Shown here: positions 23,848 through 32,229 of the stretch, piece by piece
Layout: each line of letters begins with the position of its first letter
Position numbering within the stretch: position 1 is the stretch's first letter
Assembly: GCF_002009175.1 (NCBI RefSeq)
Contig: NZ_CP018047.1
Span: 186,001 to 250,000 of the forward strand
Direction of reading: 5' to 3'
Length of the DNA stretch: 64,000 nucleotides
Source of the DNA: Streptomyces niveus
Lineage (GTDB): Bacteria > Actinomycetota > Actinomycetes > Streptomycetales > Streptomycetaceae
The notes under the pieces: generated by a model
Seen by the model: the letters and a program-made list of their open reading frames with translations, nothing else
Database searches by the model: none
Told to the model about the DNA's origin: nothing
Translations under genes and position numbers: made by a program

Positions 23848-26565
23848 CTAGCGGCGGTTCAGCCGAACCGGCAGTGAGTCGAGCCCGCGAATGATCGTGC
23901 TGGTGCGCCACCGCAGTTCGTCGGGATCGGCCGCGAGCCTCATGGTGGGGAACTCGTCGAGCAGGGCGCCGAACGCCGCCCGCACCTCCACCCTGGCCAG
24001 CGGCGCCCCGAGGCAGTGGTGGATGCCGTGTCCGAAGGCCAGATGCCCGCCGTCGGTGGGCCTGCGGACGTCCAGCGAATGCGGATCGTCGAAGCGCTGT
24101 GGATCACGATTGGCGGAGGCGATCGCCAGCAGTACGAAGTCGCCGGCCGAGATCTCGACGTCACCAATTGTCAGCGACTCCGTCGCGCACCGGAAGGAGG
24201 CGTGCTTCAGCGGGCTCTCCAGCCTCAGGAATTCCTCGACCGCGCCGGGGAGAAGGGAACGGTCCTCGCGCAGCGCCTCCCATTGGTCCGGGTTGCGCAG
24301 CAGGTGGAGCGTGCCGTTCCCCAGGGCGTTGAGGGTGGTCTCGAAACCGGCAACGAACAACAGGTAGGCCGTCGAGACCAGTTCGATCTCGGTCAGCTGC
24401 TTGTCGACGTCGTGTGCCGAGACCAGGGCGGCGAGCACGTCGTCGGTGGGCACGCGGCGTTTGCGCTCGATGAGTTCGCGGAGGTATGCGACCACCTCGG
24501 TCGTGGCGGCGGCGGCCGCTTCGGGCGAGTCGCCGGAGACGAGCGCCTTGGACCAGGCCTTGAAGTTCTCCTGCTCCTCGATCGGCACACCCAGCAGCAG
24601 ACAGATCACCCGGATCGGCAGCGGAAACGCGAAGGCGTCGAGCAGGTCCACCGCGTCGTCGTCCGACAGAGCATCGATCAGCTCGCCGGTGATCCGCTCG
24701 ATCTCCGGCCGGAGCAGTTCGACAGCGCGACTGGTGAAGGCCTTGCTCACGAGCTTGCGCATCCTGGTGTGGTCCGGCGGATCGGAGTTCAGCATGTGGC
24801 TGGCGATGGCCGGTGAGAAACCGGCACGTCTGTTGCTGTCCGGCTCGTTCTGCGCGAACAGCCCGTCCATCCTGTTCAGATCGGTGCTCAACCGGGGATC
24901 CGCCAGTGCGGAGCGCACCGCCTCGTATCCGATGACGAGCCAGACCGGCAGTCCGCCGCACACGGGGACTCCGGGTGGCATCCTCACCCGGTGCACCGAG
25001 CCTTCGGCGCCGAGCTTCGCGTACACCGCGTATGGGTCCTGTACGAACGCGTCGTCGAGTTCGAGAGGGGTGGAATCCTGATCCATGGACGCATCCTCGA
25101 AGGTGTTGTTGGGTTCACGCGCCGAACCTGGCGGGAGAACTGCTGTGACGTGTGCTCCAGGCCGTACGGCGTTCACTGCCGCGTCCGGCGCCACAACGCC
25201 GGTTGCTCCCGGGTTGAACATCTCGGCGACCAGGAAGGCCAGATCGAGCGCCTGGTCTCCGTTCAGGCGCGGGTCGCACGCCGACTCGTACCTGCGGTGC
25301 AGGTCGTCGAAGCCCAGTTGGGCGCCGCCGCCTACGCACTCCGTCACGTCCTCGTCGGTCAGCTCCACGTGCAGTCCGCCGGCGTGGGTGCCGAGCGCCC
25401 GGTGCACCTCGAAGAAGGCGGCGACCTCGGCGAGGATGTCGTCGAACCGCCTGGTCTTCTGCCCGCCGGGCGCCTCGAAGGTGTTGCCGTGCATCGGATC
25501 GCACACCCACACCACCGGCGCGCCGGAAGCCGTGACCTTCTCCACGAGCTCCGGCAGCAGGTACCGCACTCGGTGCGCCCCCATGCGCACGATGAACGTC
25601 AGCCGGCCCGGCCGCCGGTGGGGGTCGAGGCGGTCGATCAGGGCCAGCGCCTGCTCGGGCGTGGCGGCGGGGCCCAGCTTCACCGCGATGGGGTTGTCGA
25701 TGGTCGCGAAGTAGGCGACGTGGGCGCCGTCGAGCTGTCTGGTGCGGTCGCCGATCCACAGGAGGTGGCCACTGCCCGCATACCTTCGGCCGGAACGCGG
25801 GTGGTCGCGGGTCAGCGCGGCCTCGTAGTCGAGGAGCAGTCCCTCGTGGCTGGCGAAGAACTCCGGCGTACGCGACGGGTCTTCGCCGCGCGCGTCCTCG
25901 CGGGACAGCGCCTGGCCGATTCGGTTGGCGAGTTCGCCGTAGCATTCGCCGGCGGGTGAGCGGGAGACGAAGTCCTGGTTCTCCTTGTGGAGTTGGCGCG
26001 GGTCGGTGCCGGCACGGGCGCGTGCGCGCATGACGTCCAGGGTGTGGCGCGAAGCGTCGTACATCCGAAGCAGCCGGGCCGCGTCCGGCCGCCGTTCGGC
26101 CGGGCTGAAGCCGATGCCGTTCACCGCGTCACCCCGGTAGACCGGGAGCGTGTGCCCGTCGACGGTCTCCGTCGGCCGGGATCGGGGCTTCGCGTACTGC
26201 CCGGCGATGCGGCCCACCGTGACCACCGGCACCGCCGACGCGTGGCTGAGGATCACGGCCATCTGCTGGAGAAGGCGCAGTTTGCCGTGAATCGCCGGTG
26301 TCGAGAGGCGGTCGAAACGTTCGGCGCAGTCGCCACCCTGCAGCAGGAACGCCTTGCCCTCCGCCGCCCGGGCGAGTCGAGCGGTGAGCGTGTCGCACTC
26401 CTGTGGTGTGACCAACGGGGGCGAGGCCGCGAGGTGTTCGACCGCGTCGCCGAGCTCGGCCGGGCTGGGCCACTCCGGCCGCTGGTGGGCGACGAGTGTC
26501 CGCCAGTGCGCGGCGGCTTCGCCGGTGAGGGTCAACGTGTTCTCCGTCCGCTTCTCATGGCTCAA
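23848..26565 (-). CDS. Class II DAHP synthase fused in frame to cytochrome P450
   Basis: One 905-aa frame joins two enzymes. Residues 1 to about 450 are a plant-type class II 3-deoxy-arabino-heptulosonate 7-phosphate synthase (AFLLQGGDCAERFD, GRIAGQYAKPRS, HLLWIGDRTRQLDG, WVCDPMHGNTF), which starts the shikimate pathway. A linker of about 45 residues, rich in Ala/Val/Pro, leads without a stop into a P450 (494-905) with LFVAGFETT, EEFLRLESP and heme Cys in FGHGIHHCLGAPLAR. An ATG at 25086 preceded by GAGGATGCGTCC could start the P450 separately, so two proteins may also be made. The TTG start of the synthase half lacks a good ribosome site and probably depends on coupling with the N-oxygenase gene 13 bases upstream. 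Confidence 0.8.
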   Translation of the reverse strand: MSHEKRTENTLTLTGEAAAHWRTLVAHQRPEWPSPAELGDAVEHLAASPPLVTPQECDTLTARLARAAEGKAFLLQGGDCAERFDRLSTPAIHGKLRLLQQMAVILSHASAVPVVTVGRIAGQYAKPRSRPTETVDGHTLPVYRGDAVNGIGFSPAERRPDAARLLRMYDASRHTLDVMRARARAGTDPRQLHKENQDFVSRSPAGECYGELANRIGQALSREDARGEDPSRTPEFFASHEGLLLDYEAALTRDHPRSGRRYAGSGHLLWIGDRTRQLDGAHVAYFATIDNPIAVKLGPAATPEQALALIDRLDPHRRPGRLTFIVRMGAHRVRYLLPELVEKVTASGAPVVWVCDPMHGNTFEAPGGQKTRRFDDILAEVAAFFEVHRALGTHAGGLHVELTDEDVTECVGGGAQLGFDDLHRRYESACDPRLNGDQALDLAFLVAEMFNPGATGVVAPDAAVNAVRPGAHVTAVLPPGSAREPNNTFEDASMDQDSTPLELDDAFVQDPYAVYAKLGAEGSVHRVRMPPGVPVCGGLPVWLVIGYEAVRSALADPRLSTDLNRMDGLFAQNEPDSNRRAGFSPAIASHMLNSDPPDHTRMRKLVSKAFTSRAVELLRPEIERITGELIDALSDDDAVDLLDAFAFPLPIRVICLLLGVPIEEQENFKAWSKALVSGDSPEAAAAATTEVVAYLRELIERKRRVPTDDVLAALVSAHDVDKQLTEIELVSTAYLLFVAGFETTLNALGNGTLHLLRNPDQWEALREDRSLLPGAVEEFLRLESPLKHASFRCATESLTIGDVEISAGDFVLLAIASANRDPQRFDDPHSLDVRRPTDGGHLAFGHGIHHCLGAPLARVEVRAAFGALLDEFPTMRLAADPDELRWRTSTIIRGLDSLPVRLNRR

Positions 26566-26578
26566 CGGCGCGGGGCCG

Positions 26579-27508
26579 TCATCGCCGGACCATCTCGACC
26601 AGGTCGTGGCTGATGCCCAGGTCGTCGAGAAGCAGCTGCAACGGTCCGGTGTCCCGCGCGGGTACGGGACGGGACGCGGCCCACTTGCTCAGCTGACCGG
26701 TGTCGATCTCGAAGCCGCCCTGGGCCGCCACGGCCACCCAGGGGTCCAGGTCCGCGGAGCGGAACGCGGTCAGCCCGGTGACGAGTGCTTCGCGGAACAT
26801 CCCCTGCTGTACACCGTCCAGGTTCCGGTAGAGCGAGCCGCACAACTCGCGGAACACCACGGCGTGTCCGCTCTCGTCCCGCCGGTGCAGATCGGTGGTG
26901 ATCCGGTTCATCGGCTGGATCTCCTGGGCGGTGGCGAGTGCGGAGAGGAACCCGCTGATCGTCGTCTCGGCGGCCAGGGAGAACGCGATGTCGACGATGT
27001 CGCGGTCGAAGCCGGACAGCCCGGCGCGGACCGCGTGCAGTCCCTGGACGACCGACCAGACGTCCGGCGCGAACCGCACGTCCGCCAGGTCGCGCCGCCT
27101 GCGGGTGACGCCGACGGCGTTGTGGCACATCAGGATGTGATAGTGCTCATCGATGATCGTCTGGTGCAGCGCGTCGACGGCGACGTCGTCGCGGCGGACG
27201 GGGATCCGTTCCTGGAGCATCAACCGGCAGGCCGGCAGGATGATCTCGTCCTCGATGGCCGCGGTCTTCGCGTTGTACGCGATCCATGACGCCGACAGGA
27301 TGCGCTCACGGGCGTCCCGGTCGAGCCGGTCGGCGCCCGGCAGGGCGAGGACCGGGACGAGGTGTTCGGGGAAGTCCGGCAGCGCCGCGTCGAAGTGGCC
27401 GTCAAGGTCCAGCTCGTCCTTCTTGACGGCCACCCGCTTCCCCCAGCGGAGCGTCAACTGCACCAGCAAGTCACGCTCGTACTCGGGTACTTCACGTGCC
27501 GCCGCCAT
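26579..27508 (-). CDS. AurF-type diiron N-oxygenase
   Basis: This 309-aa protein matches the p-aminobenzoate N-oxygenase family. The diiron ligands can be placed: Glu near 86-88 (IEDE), Glu121 and His124 (DEHYH), Glu181 (AETTIS), and His208, Glu212 and His215 (HRRDESGH), with the same spacing as AurF. It should oxidise an aromatic amine to hydroxylamine, and AurF itself goes on to the nitro group. GGAGG six bases before the ATG lies within the end of the aminotransferase-like pabC gene, so the two are coupled. Together with the acetyltransferase it is the nitrogen-activating step of the pathway. Confidence 0.88.
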   Translation of the reverse strand: MAAAREVPEYERDLLVQLTLRWGKRVAVKKDELDLDGHFDAALPDFPEHLVPVLALPGADRLDRDARERILSASWIAYNAKTAAIEDEIILPACRLMLQERIPVRRDDVAVDALHQTIIDEHYHILMCHNAVGVTRRRRDLADVRFAPDVWSVVQGLHAVRAGLSGFDRDIVDIAFSLAAETTISGFLSALATAQEIQPMNRITTDLHRRDESGHAVVFRELCGSLYRNLDGVQQGMFREALVTGLTAFRSADLDPWVAVAAQGGFEIDTGQLSKWAASRPVPARDTGPLQLLLDDLGISHDLVEMVRR

Positions 27509-28361
27509 GGGGAACCTCCTTCATGGGTTCACCGCGGGAATCGGGGAGTTCACCGGCCGGTACGGCGAGCGCGGCCAGGCGCGACTGCCAGCGCTCGGCC
27601 TTCTCGGCGTCCGTGTCCTGGAACCGGCCCAGGCCCTCGGTGACCGGCCGGATGCCGTGCAGGGCGTTCAGCGTCCAGACGGGCAGGCCGGCGAGATCCG
27701 GCGCGGTGGCCTGCTCGGTGACGACCTGGAGTCCTGCCGTACGGGCCAGCTCGCCGAGCAGGGAGCGGGTGATCCCGGGGAGCAGGCCGGGGCCGGGTGG
27801 TGGCCCGCACAGCGTGTCGCCCCGCCACCAGACGATGCTCGTGGACGCCCCTTCGACCACGTGCCCTTCCGTCGAGACCAGCAGGGCCTCGTCGGCTCCC
27901 GCCGTGGTCGCGGCGGCGCGCAGGGAGGCCAGGTGGTCCAGGTCGGCGCCCTTGACGGCCGGCAGTCGACGGCGGTCGGTTTCCGTGGTGGTCCACAACC
28001 GGACGGTCGCGGTACGCGGTGGGGCGGGGCGCAGCCACATTCTCAGCCGCGTTCTTGAGCCGGTCTCCACGAGTTCGACGCGGGGGAACCATCGGCCCCG
28101 CGCGGGCAACGACTCGGCGACCGCCCGCAGGAACCGGTTCGTCCGTTCCGCTCCCGGTCCGGAGAACCGGTCGCAGGCCGAACCGAAGCGTTCGGCGTGC
28201 CGGTCGAGTCCCCGTACGCGTCCCTCGTCCACGAGCCAGGAGTCGATGACGAGCACCGTCCCGGTGGTGTCGGCCGTCGACCATCCGCCGTCGGCGTCCC
28301 ACCACCGGCGGGCGTGCCGGGTGGTCGCTGTGCCCGTCGCCGCGTTCGTCTCCATGTTCAT
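27492..28361 (-). CDS. pabC: Aminodeoxychorismate lyase (PabC-like, class IV fold)
   Basis: This 289-aa PLP protein of the class IV aminotransferase fold has the Schiff-base Lys in LPAVKGADLDHLAS, EALLVSTEGHVVEGASTSIV and a terminal LPVWTLNALHGIRPV. Next to PabAB it should convert 4-amino-4-deoxychorismate to p-aminobenzoate and pyruvate. The start ATG overlaps the PabAB stop by ATGA, indicating tight coupling. A branched-chain or D-amino acid transaminase is the fallback reading, but the context argues for the lyase. Confidence 0.85.
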   Translation of the reverse strand: MNMETNAATGTATTRHARRWWDADGGWSTADTTGTVLVIDSWLVDEGRVRGLDRHAERFGSACDRFSGPGAERTNRFLRAVAESLPARGRWFPRVELVETGSRTRLRMWLRPAPPRTATVRLWTTTETDRRRLPAVKGADLDHLASLRAAATTAGADEALLVSTEGHVVEGASTSIVWWRGDTLCGPPPGPGLLPGITRSLLGELARTAGLQVVTEQATAPDLAGLPVWTLNALHGIRPVTEGLGRFQDTDAEKAERWQSRLAALAVPAGELPDSRGEPMKEVPHGGGT

Positions 28362-30478
28362 CGTGGGGTGCCGCCCATGTCCGACACCGCCGGCGCACGC
28401 CACGCGCGGAGCGACGCCGCCGCCTTGAGCAGCATCTCCTCGTACTCCTCATGCGGGTCGGAGTCGAGCACGATCGCCCCGCCGGCTCCGATGGTCAGCC
28501 GGTCGCCGACGCGGACCGCGGTACGGATCACGATGTTCAGGTCCGTGCCGCCGGAGAGGCCGAAGTAGCCGAGGGTGCCGGAGTAGACGCCCCGGGCCTC
28601 CGTCTCCAGGCGGTCGATGATCTCCATGGTGCGCAGCTTCGGCGCCCCGGTCATCGACCCGCCGGGGAAGCACTGCCGGGCGCAGTCCAGCGCGCTGACC
28701 CCGTCGCCCAGCCGTCCATGGACGGTGGAGACCAGTTGGTGCACGGTCTCGTAGCTCTCGACGGCCAGGTACGGGTCGACCTCGATGCTGCCGACCTCGC
28801 ACACCCGGCCCAGGTCGTTGCGCAGCAGGTCGACGATCATCAGGTTCTCGGCCTGGGTCTTCGCGCTCGATGCGAGAGTGGCGGCCAGTTCGGCGTCGCG
28901 TACCGGGTCGGCGTCGCGAGGAGCTGTGCCCTTGATCGGCTTGCTGGTGACCGTGCGGTCTCTCTCGATGCGCAGGAACCGCTCCGGCGACGAGCTGAAG
29001 ACCGTGACGTCGCCGAGGCGCAGGAGCGCGGCGTACGGTGCCGGGTTCGCCCGGCGCAGCCTGAGGTAGAAGGACGTGTCGTCGTCGTGGAACGGCAGGT
29101 GCAAGTTGTTGGTCAGGCAGATCTCGTAGCTCTCGCCCCGGTTCAGCTCCTGTCGGCACTCCGTGATGTCCGCGAGGTACTGGCTCCGGTCGCGGCCGAG
29201 GTATTGCTCGGCGTTCGGGGGCGGGCCGGCGGCCGGTTCGCGCGGTGGCTCGGCGTCGGCCGGGTGCAGGCCGGTCAGGAGCGCGGACGTCCGGTCGACC
29301 CACTCCTGCGCGTCGCGCCGGGTCGTCTCGTCGTGGACGGCCACCAGGTAGGTCAGTCCCTCCTGGTGGTCGACCGCGATGACACGATCGGCGAACATCC
29401 AGACGGCGTCCGGCGTTTCGGCGGAGTGGCGGGCCGTGGCACCGCATTCGGCCTTGAGTTCGTAGCCGAAGTAGCCGACGTAGCCGCCGGTCAGGTCGAA
29501 GGGCAGGTCCGAGTCGGGGACGCGACGTTCGCGCAGCCGCCGTTGGAGGACGTCGAACACGCTGCCGGTGATGTCGTGGACGCCGTTCGCATCGCGTACT
29601 TCGACTGTCCCGCTGCCGGTGCGGTACGTCAGGACCTCGCTGAGTGGACCCGACGTGTCGCCGAGGAACGAGAACCGGGACAGACCTTCCTCCACCCGGC
29701 TGCTGTCCAGCCAGAAGCAGTAAGGGATGTTGTCGAAGAGCTTGAGGAAAATGGTCTCGGAATCGGCGGCGGTCGACACGACCGTGCTGATGATTCCCAG
29801 TCCCTCGACCGCGCCGGGCGTGTCGTCGGACCGTGCGGTGACGGCGTCGGTGAAGGCGTCGGTGTCGGAGTCGGTGACGGACGGCCGTTGTCCGCGCTGC
29901 GTCCGGCGGGTCAGTTCGGCAAAGTTCCGCAGGATCTCACGGCCGTACTGGGAAGCGACCGACTCGGGGTGGAACTGCACGCCCCACTGCGGCAGTTCGC
30001 GGTGGCGCAGCGCCATGAGCACACCGTCGTCCGCCCACGCGGTGGCGACCAGTTCCTCGGGCAGGGGCTCCTGCACGCAGAGCGAGTGGTAGCGAACGGC
30101 GACGATTTCACGCGGAATTCCGGCGAACAGCGGATCTCCCTCGTGGGAGACCTTGGCGAGGTGCCCGTGTTTCGGTTCGGGCGCGGGGACCACCGACGCT
30201 CCGGCCAGGTGCGCGATCATCTGATGGCCGAGGCAGACGCCCAGTACGGGCAGCGTGGTGCGGCGCAGCAGGTCGCCGAGGAGGCCGACGTCGCGGGGGT
30301 TCTGCGGCCGTCCGGGGCCGGGTGAGACCACGATGTTGTCGAAGTCCTCCAGCCGCAGGCCGGCCAGCATCGGATCGTCGTTGACCATGACGACGGGCTC
30401 CTGGCCGTTGATGTCGGCGATCAACTGGTACAGGTTGAAGGTGTACGAGTCGTAGTTGTCCAGCAGCAAGGTACGCAT
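28358..30478 (-). CDS. pabAB: Aminodeoxychorismate synthase, PabA-PabB fusion
   Basis: This 706-aa fusion has a class I glutamine amidotransferase (about 1-195; Cys in VLGVCLGHQM, His-Glu in WGVQFHPESVA) and the chorismate-binding PabB part (about 230-700). The PIKGTAPRDADP motif with Lys near 516 is the residue that distinguishes aminodeoxychorismate synthase from anthranilate synthase, which has Ala there. It makes 4-amino-4-deoxychorismate from chorismate and glutamine. The start ATG overlaps the acetyltransferase stop (TGATG). It is the committed step to p-aminobenzoate in this cluster and duplicates the housekeeping folate route. Confidence 0.9.
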   Translation of the reverse strand: MRTLLLDNYDSYTFNLYQLIADINGQEPVVMVNDDPMLAGLRLEDFDNIVVSPGPGRPQNPRDVGLLGDLLRRTTLPVLGVCLGHQMIAHLAGASVVPAPEPKHGHLAKVSHEGDPLFAGIPREIVAVRYHSLCVQEPLPEELVATAWADDGVLMALRHRELPQWGVQFHPESVASQYGREILRNFAELTRRTQRGQRPSVTDSDTDAFTDAVTARSDDTPGAVEGLGIISTVVSTAADSETIFLKLFDNIPYCFWLDSSRVEEGLSRFSFLGDTSGPLSEVLTYRTGSGTVEVRDANGVHDITGSVFDVLQRRLRERRVPDSDLPFDLTGGYVGYFGYELKAECGATARHSAETPDAVWMFADRVIAVDHQEGLTYLVAVHDETTRRDAQEWVDRTSALLTGLHPADAEPPREPAAGPPPNAEQYLGRDRSQYLADITECRQELNRGESYEICLTNNLHLPFHDDDTSFYLRLRRANPAPYAALLRLGDVTVFSSSPERFLRIERDRTVTSKPIKGTAPRDADPVRDAELAATLASSAKTQAENLMIVDLLRNDLGRVCEVGSIEVDPYLAVESYETVHQLVSTVHGRLGDGVSALDCARQCFPGGSMTGAPKLRTMEIIDRLETEARGVYSGTLGYFGLSGGTDLNIVIRTAVRVGDRLTIGAGGAIVLDSDPHEEYEEMLLKAAASLRAWRAPAVSDMGGTPR

Positions 30479-31326
30479 CACGGACCGTCCAGGATTTTCC
30501 CGAGCGCCTGGACGTCACCCGGTTCCAAGGTGATCCCGAAGATCTCCTCGGGCGCGGAAAGCAGCTCGTCCAGATCGAGTTCCCGTACGGTCGGCGGCTC
30601 CGCGGGACGTATCTCCGTGAGAGTGCTGCCTGCGAGGAGGTGCCTCACTTCGGGCCGCGTGCGCTGGAGGACCATCCGGTGGTTGAACGGCGAGCGCGGA
30701 TGCGTGAGGCAGAAGTGGTTGAGGAGCTCGAAGTCCGCCGGATAGCGCACGTCCGTGGTGAAGCCGTAGAGCTCCACCGGTCCCTCCGGCCGCAGGAACC
30801 GCAGTACGTGTTCACCGGTCGGCTCCCGTACGAGATCGAACGGCCAGTCGCCGTCCAGCCGCGCGTTCTCCGCGAGCCGGATCGGCTCGTGCGGCCCGAA
30901 GGCACCGAAACTCACGTCGTGGAGCCAGCGTTCGCCGTCGGCCTCCACGCACAGGGCCACGTGCAGGGCCGGCCCGAACCTGCTCCCGGTGCGGATCCGC
31001 GTCCGGCCGGCGAACGCCGTGAACGTGAACCCGATGCGGTCCAGCACGGCCGCCATCAGCACGACCTGTTCCAGGCACCAGCCGCCGCGGCCCTGCCGCA
31101 CGATCTTCTGCTGGACGCTTTCCAGGTCCAGCGGCACCGCCGTGCGACCGAGCAGCGCGTCGAGGTTGTCGAAGGCGATCGCGTCGACGTGGGCGGTGTG
31201 CAGGCCCCGCAGCGTGGCGAGGTCCGGAGCCACGTCGCCCTGGTAGCCCACGCGGGTCAGGTAGGCGTCCAGGTCGACGCCACTCCCCTGCCACATCGAA
31301 TCTGTCGCACGTGGCTCATCCGTCAT
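30478..31326 (-). CDS. Arylamine N-acetyltransferase family protein
   Basis: This 282-aa protein has the NAT catalytic triad at canonical spacing: Cys84 in GRGGWCLEQ, His122 in PALHVAL and Asp137 in WLHDVSFG. These enzymes move an acetyl group from acetyl-CoA to an arylamine nitrogen, or to the oxygen of an arylhydroxylamine. In benzastatin biosynthesis an acyltransferase is known to acetylate the N-hydroxy group before P450 cyclisation, and this enzyme may do the same. The ATG overlaps the UbiA stop (ATGA); a much longer upstream frame is antisense noise over ubiA. Confidence 0.88.
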   Translation of the reverse strand: MTDEPRATDSMWQGSGVDLDAYLTRVGYQGDVAPDLATLRGLHTAHVDAIAFDNLDALLGRTAVPLDLESVQQKIVRQGRGGWCLEQVVLMAAVLDRIGFTFTAFAGRTRIRTGSRFGPALHVALCVEADGERWLHDVSFGAFGPHEPIRLAENARLDGDWPFDLVREPTGEHVLRFLRPEGPVELYGFTTDVRYPADFELLNHFCLTHPRSPFNHRMVLQRTRPEVRHLLAGSTLTEIRPAEPPTVRELDLDELLSAPEEIFGITLEPGDVQALGKILDGP

Positions 31327-32219
31327 GTGAACTTCCCGGCGACCACGGCCGCGAGGATGATCCAGCCGAAGTACGTGTTGGCGACGAAGGTGTCCCAGCA
31401 CGATTGCGGATCGTCCAGGTCCACACGTACGAGCAGATAGGAGAGATAGATTCCCGCGAGCGCGATGATCAGGTAGAACGCCCAGCCGACCGGCGTCTGG
31501 GAACCGGCCCACAGCACGCCGCCGACGCTGAGCACGACGAAGAGCGACAGCCATGCCTTGGTGGCCTTGCCGAACAGCAGGGCGGAGGACCTGACACCGA
31601 TGTTCCGGTCGTACTCCTTGTCCTGGTGGGAGTAGATCCCGTCGTGTATCAGGGTCCAGAAGGCCCCGCCGGCGTACAGCCCGTACGCCGCGAGCGGGTA
31701 GTCGGCGCTCCCGGTCGCCGCCGTCCAGCAGACCGGCACGTAGGCGCTCATCACCAGCGCCAGGAACGCCGAGGGCCAGACGAAGACGCGCTTCATATAG
31801 GGGTACGCGACGATGAACGGGTACGAGGCCGCGGCGACCAGGGCCGTCTCCACGTTCGCCACCGCCAGGACCAGCAGTGCGACCACGCCCTGCGCGGCGG
31901 CGAACAGCAGTGCGTTCCCGACGCTGATCGTCCCCGACGCGACAGGACGCGACACGGTGCGGGCGACTCGGGCGTCGACGTCCCTGTCGACCACATCGTT
32001 GACCGCGCAGGCCGCGCCCCGCACCAGCACCGCGGCGACGGCGACAACCACCACCGTCAGCAGGTCCGGTCGTCGGTCGGAGGCGAGAAAGACAGCCCAC
32101 AGCCCTGGAAGCAGGTAGAGCACGTACCCCGTAGGCCTGTCGAGCCGCATCAACAGGAGATACGCGCGGATCGAGACCGGGCTCTTCGTGACGACGCCGG
32201 TAGATATCTTGTGCAGCAT
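31323..32219 (-). CDS. UbiA-family aromatic prenyltransferase
   Basis: This 298-aa membrane protein has about eight or nine helices and both Asp-rich motifs of the UbiA superfamily: NDVVDRDVDARVART at residues 74-88 and SHQDKEYDRNIGVRS near 195-210. It should attach a prenyl group from a diphosphate to an aromatic carbon at the membrane. With PABA genes below and a prenyl diphosphate synthase above, the acceptor is probably p-aminobenzoate or its N-oxidised form. It is coupled to the NAT gene. Confidence 0.88.
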   Translation of the reverse strand: MLHKISTGVVTKSPVSIRAYLLLMRLDRPTGYVLYLLPGLWAVFLASDRRPDLLTVVVVAVAAVLVRGAACAVNDVVDRDVDARVARTVSRPVASGTISVGNALLFAAAQGVVALLVLAVANVETALVAAASYPFIVAYPYMKRVFVWPSAFLALVMSAYVPVCWTAATGSADYPLAAYGLYAGGAFWTLIHDGIYSHQDKEYDRNIGVRSSALLFGKATKAWLSLFVVLSVGGVLWAGSQTPVGWAFYLIIALAGIYLSYLLVRVDLDDPQSCWDTFVANTYFGWIILAAVVAGKFT

Positions 32220-32229
32220 CAGGGTCCAA

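Noticed and set aside
28358..30478. PabAB gene read as anthranilate synthase
   Set aside because: The PIKGTA motif has Lys where anthranilate synthases have Ala, and PabC and AurF-type genes follow; aminodeoxychorismate synthase fits better.
30478..32229. A 583-aa protein ending in the NAT
   Set aside because: The N-terminal half is antisense-like Arg/Gly-rich sequence in another frame over ubiA; a standard NAT start at 31326 overlaps the ubiA stop by ATGA.
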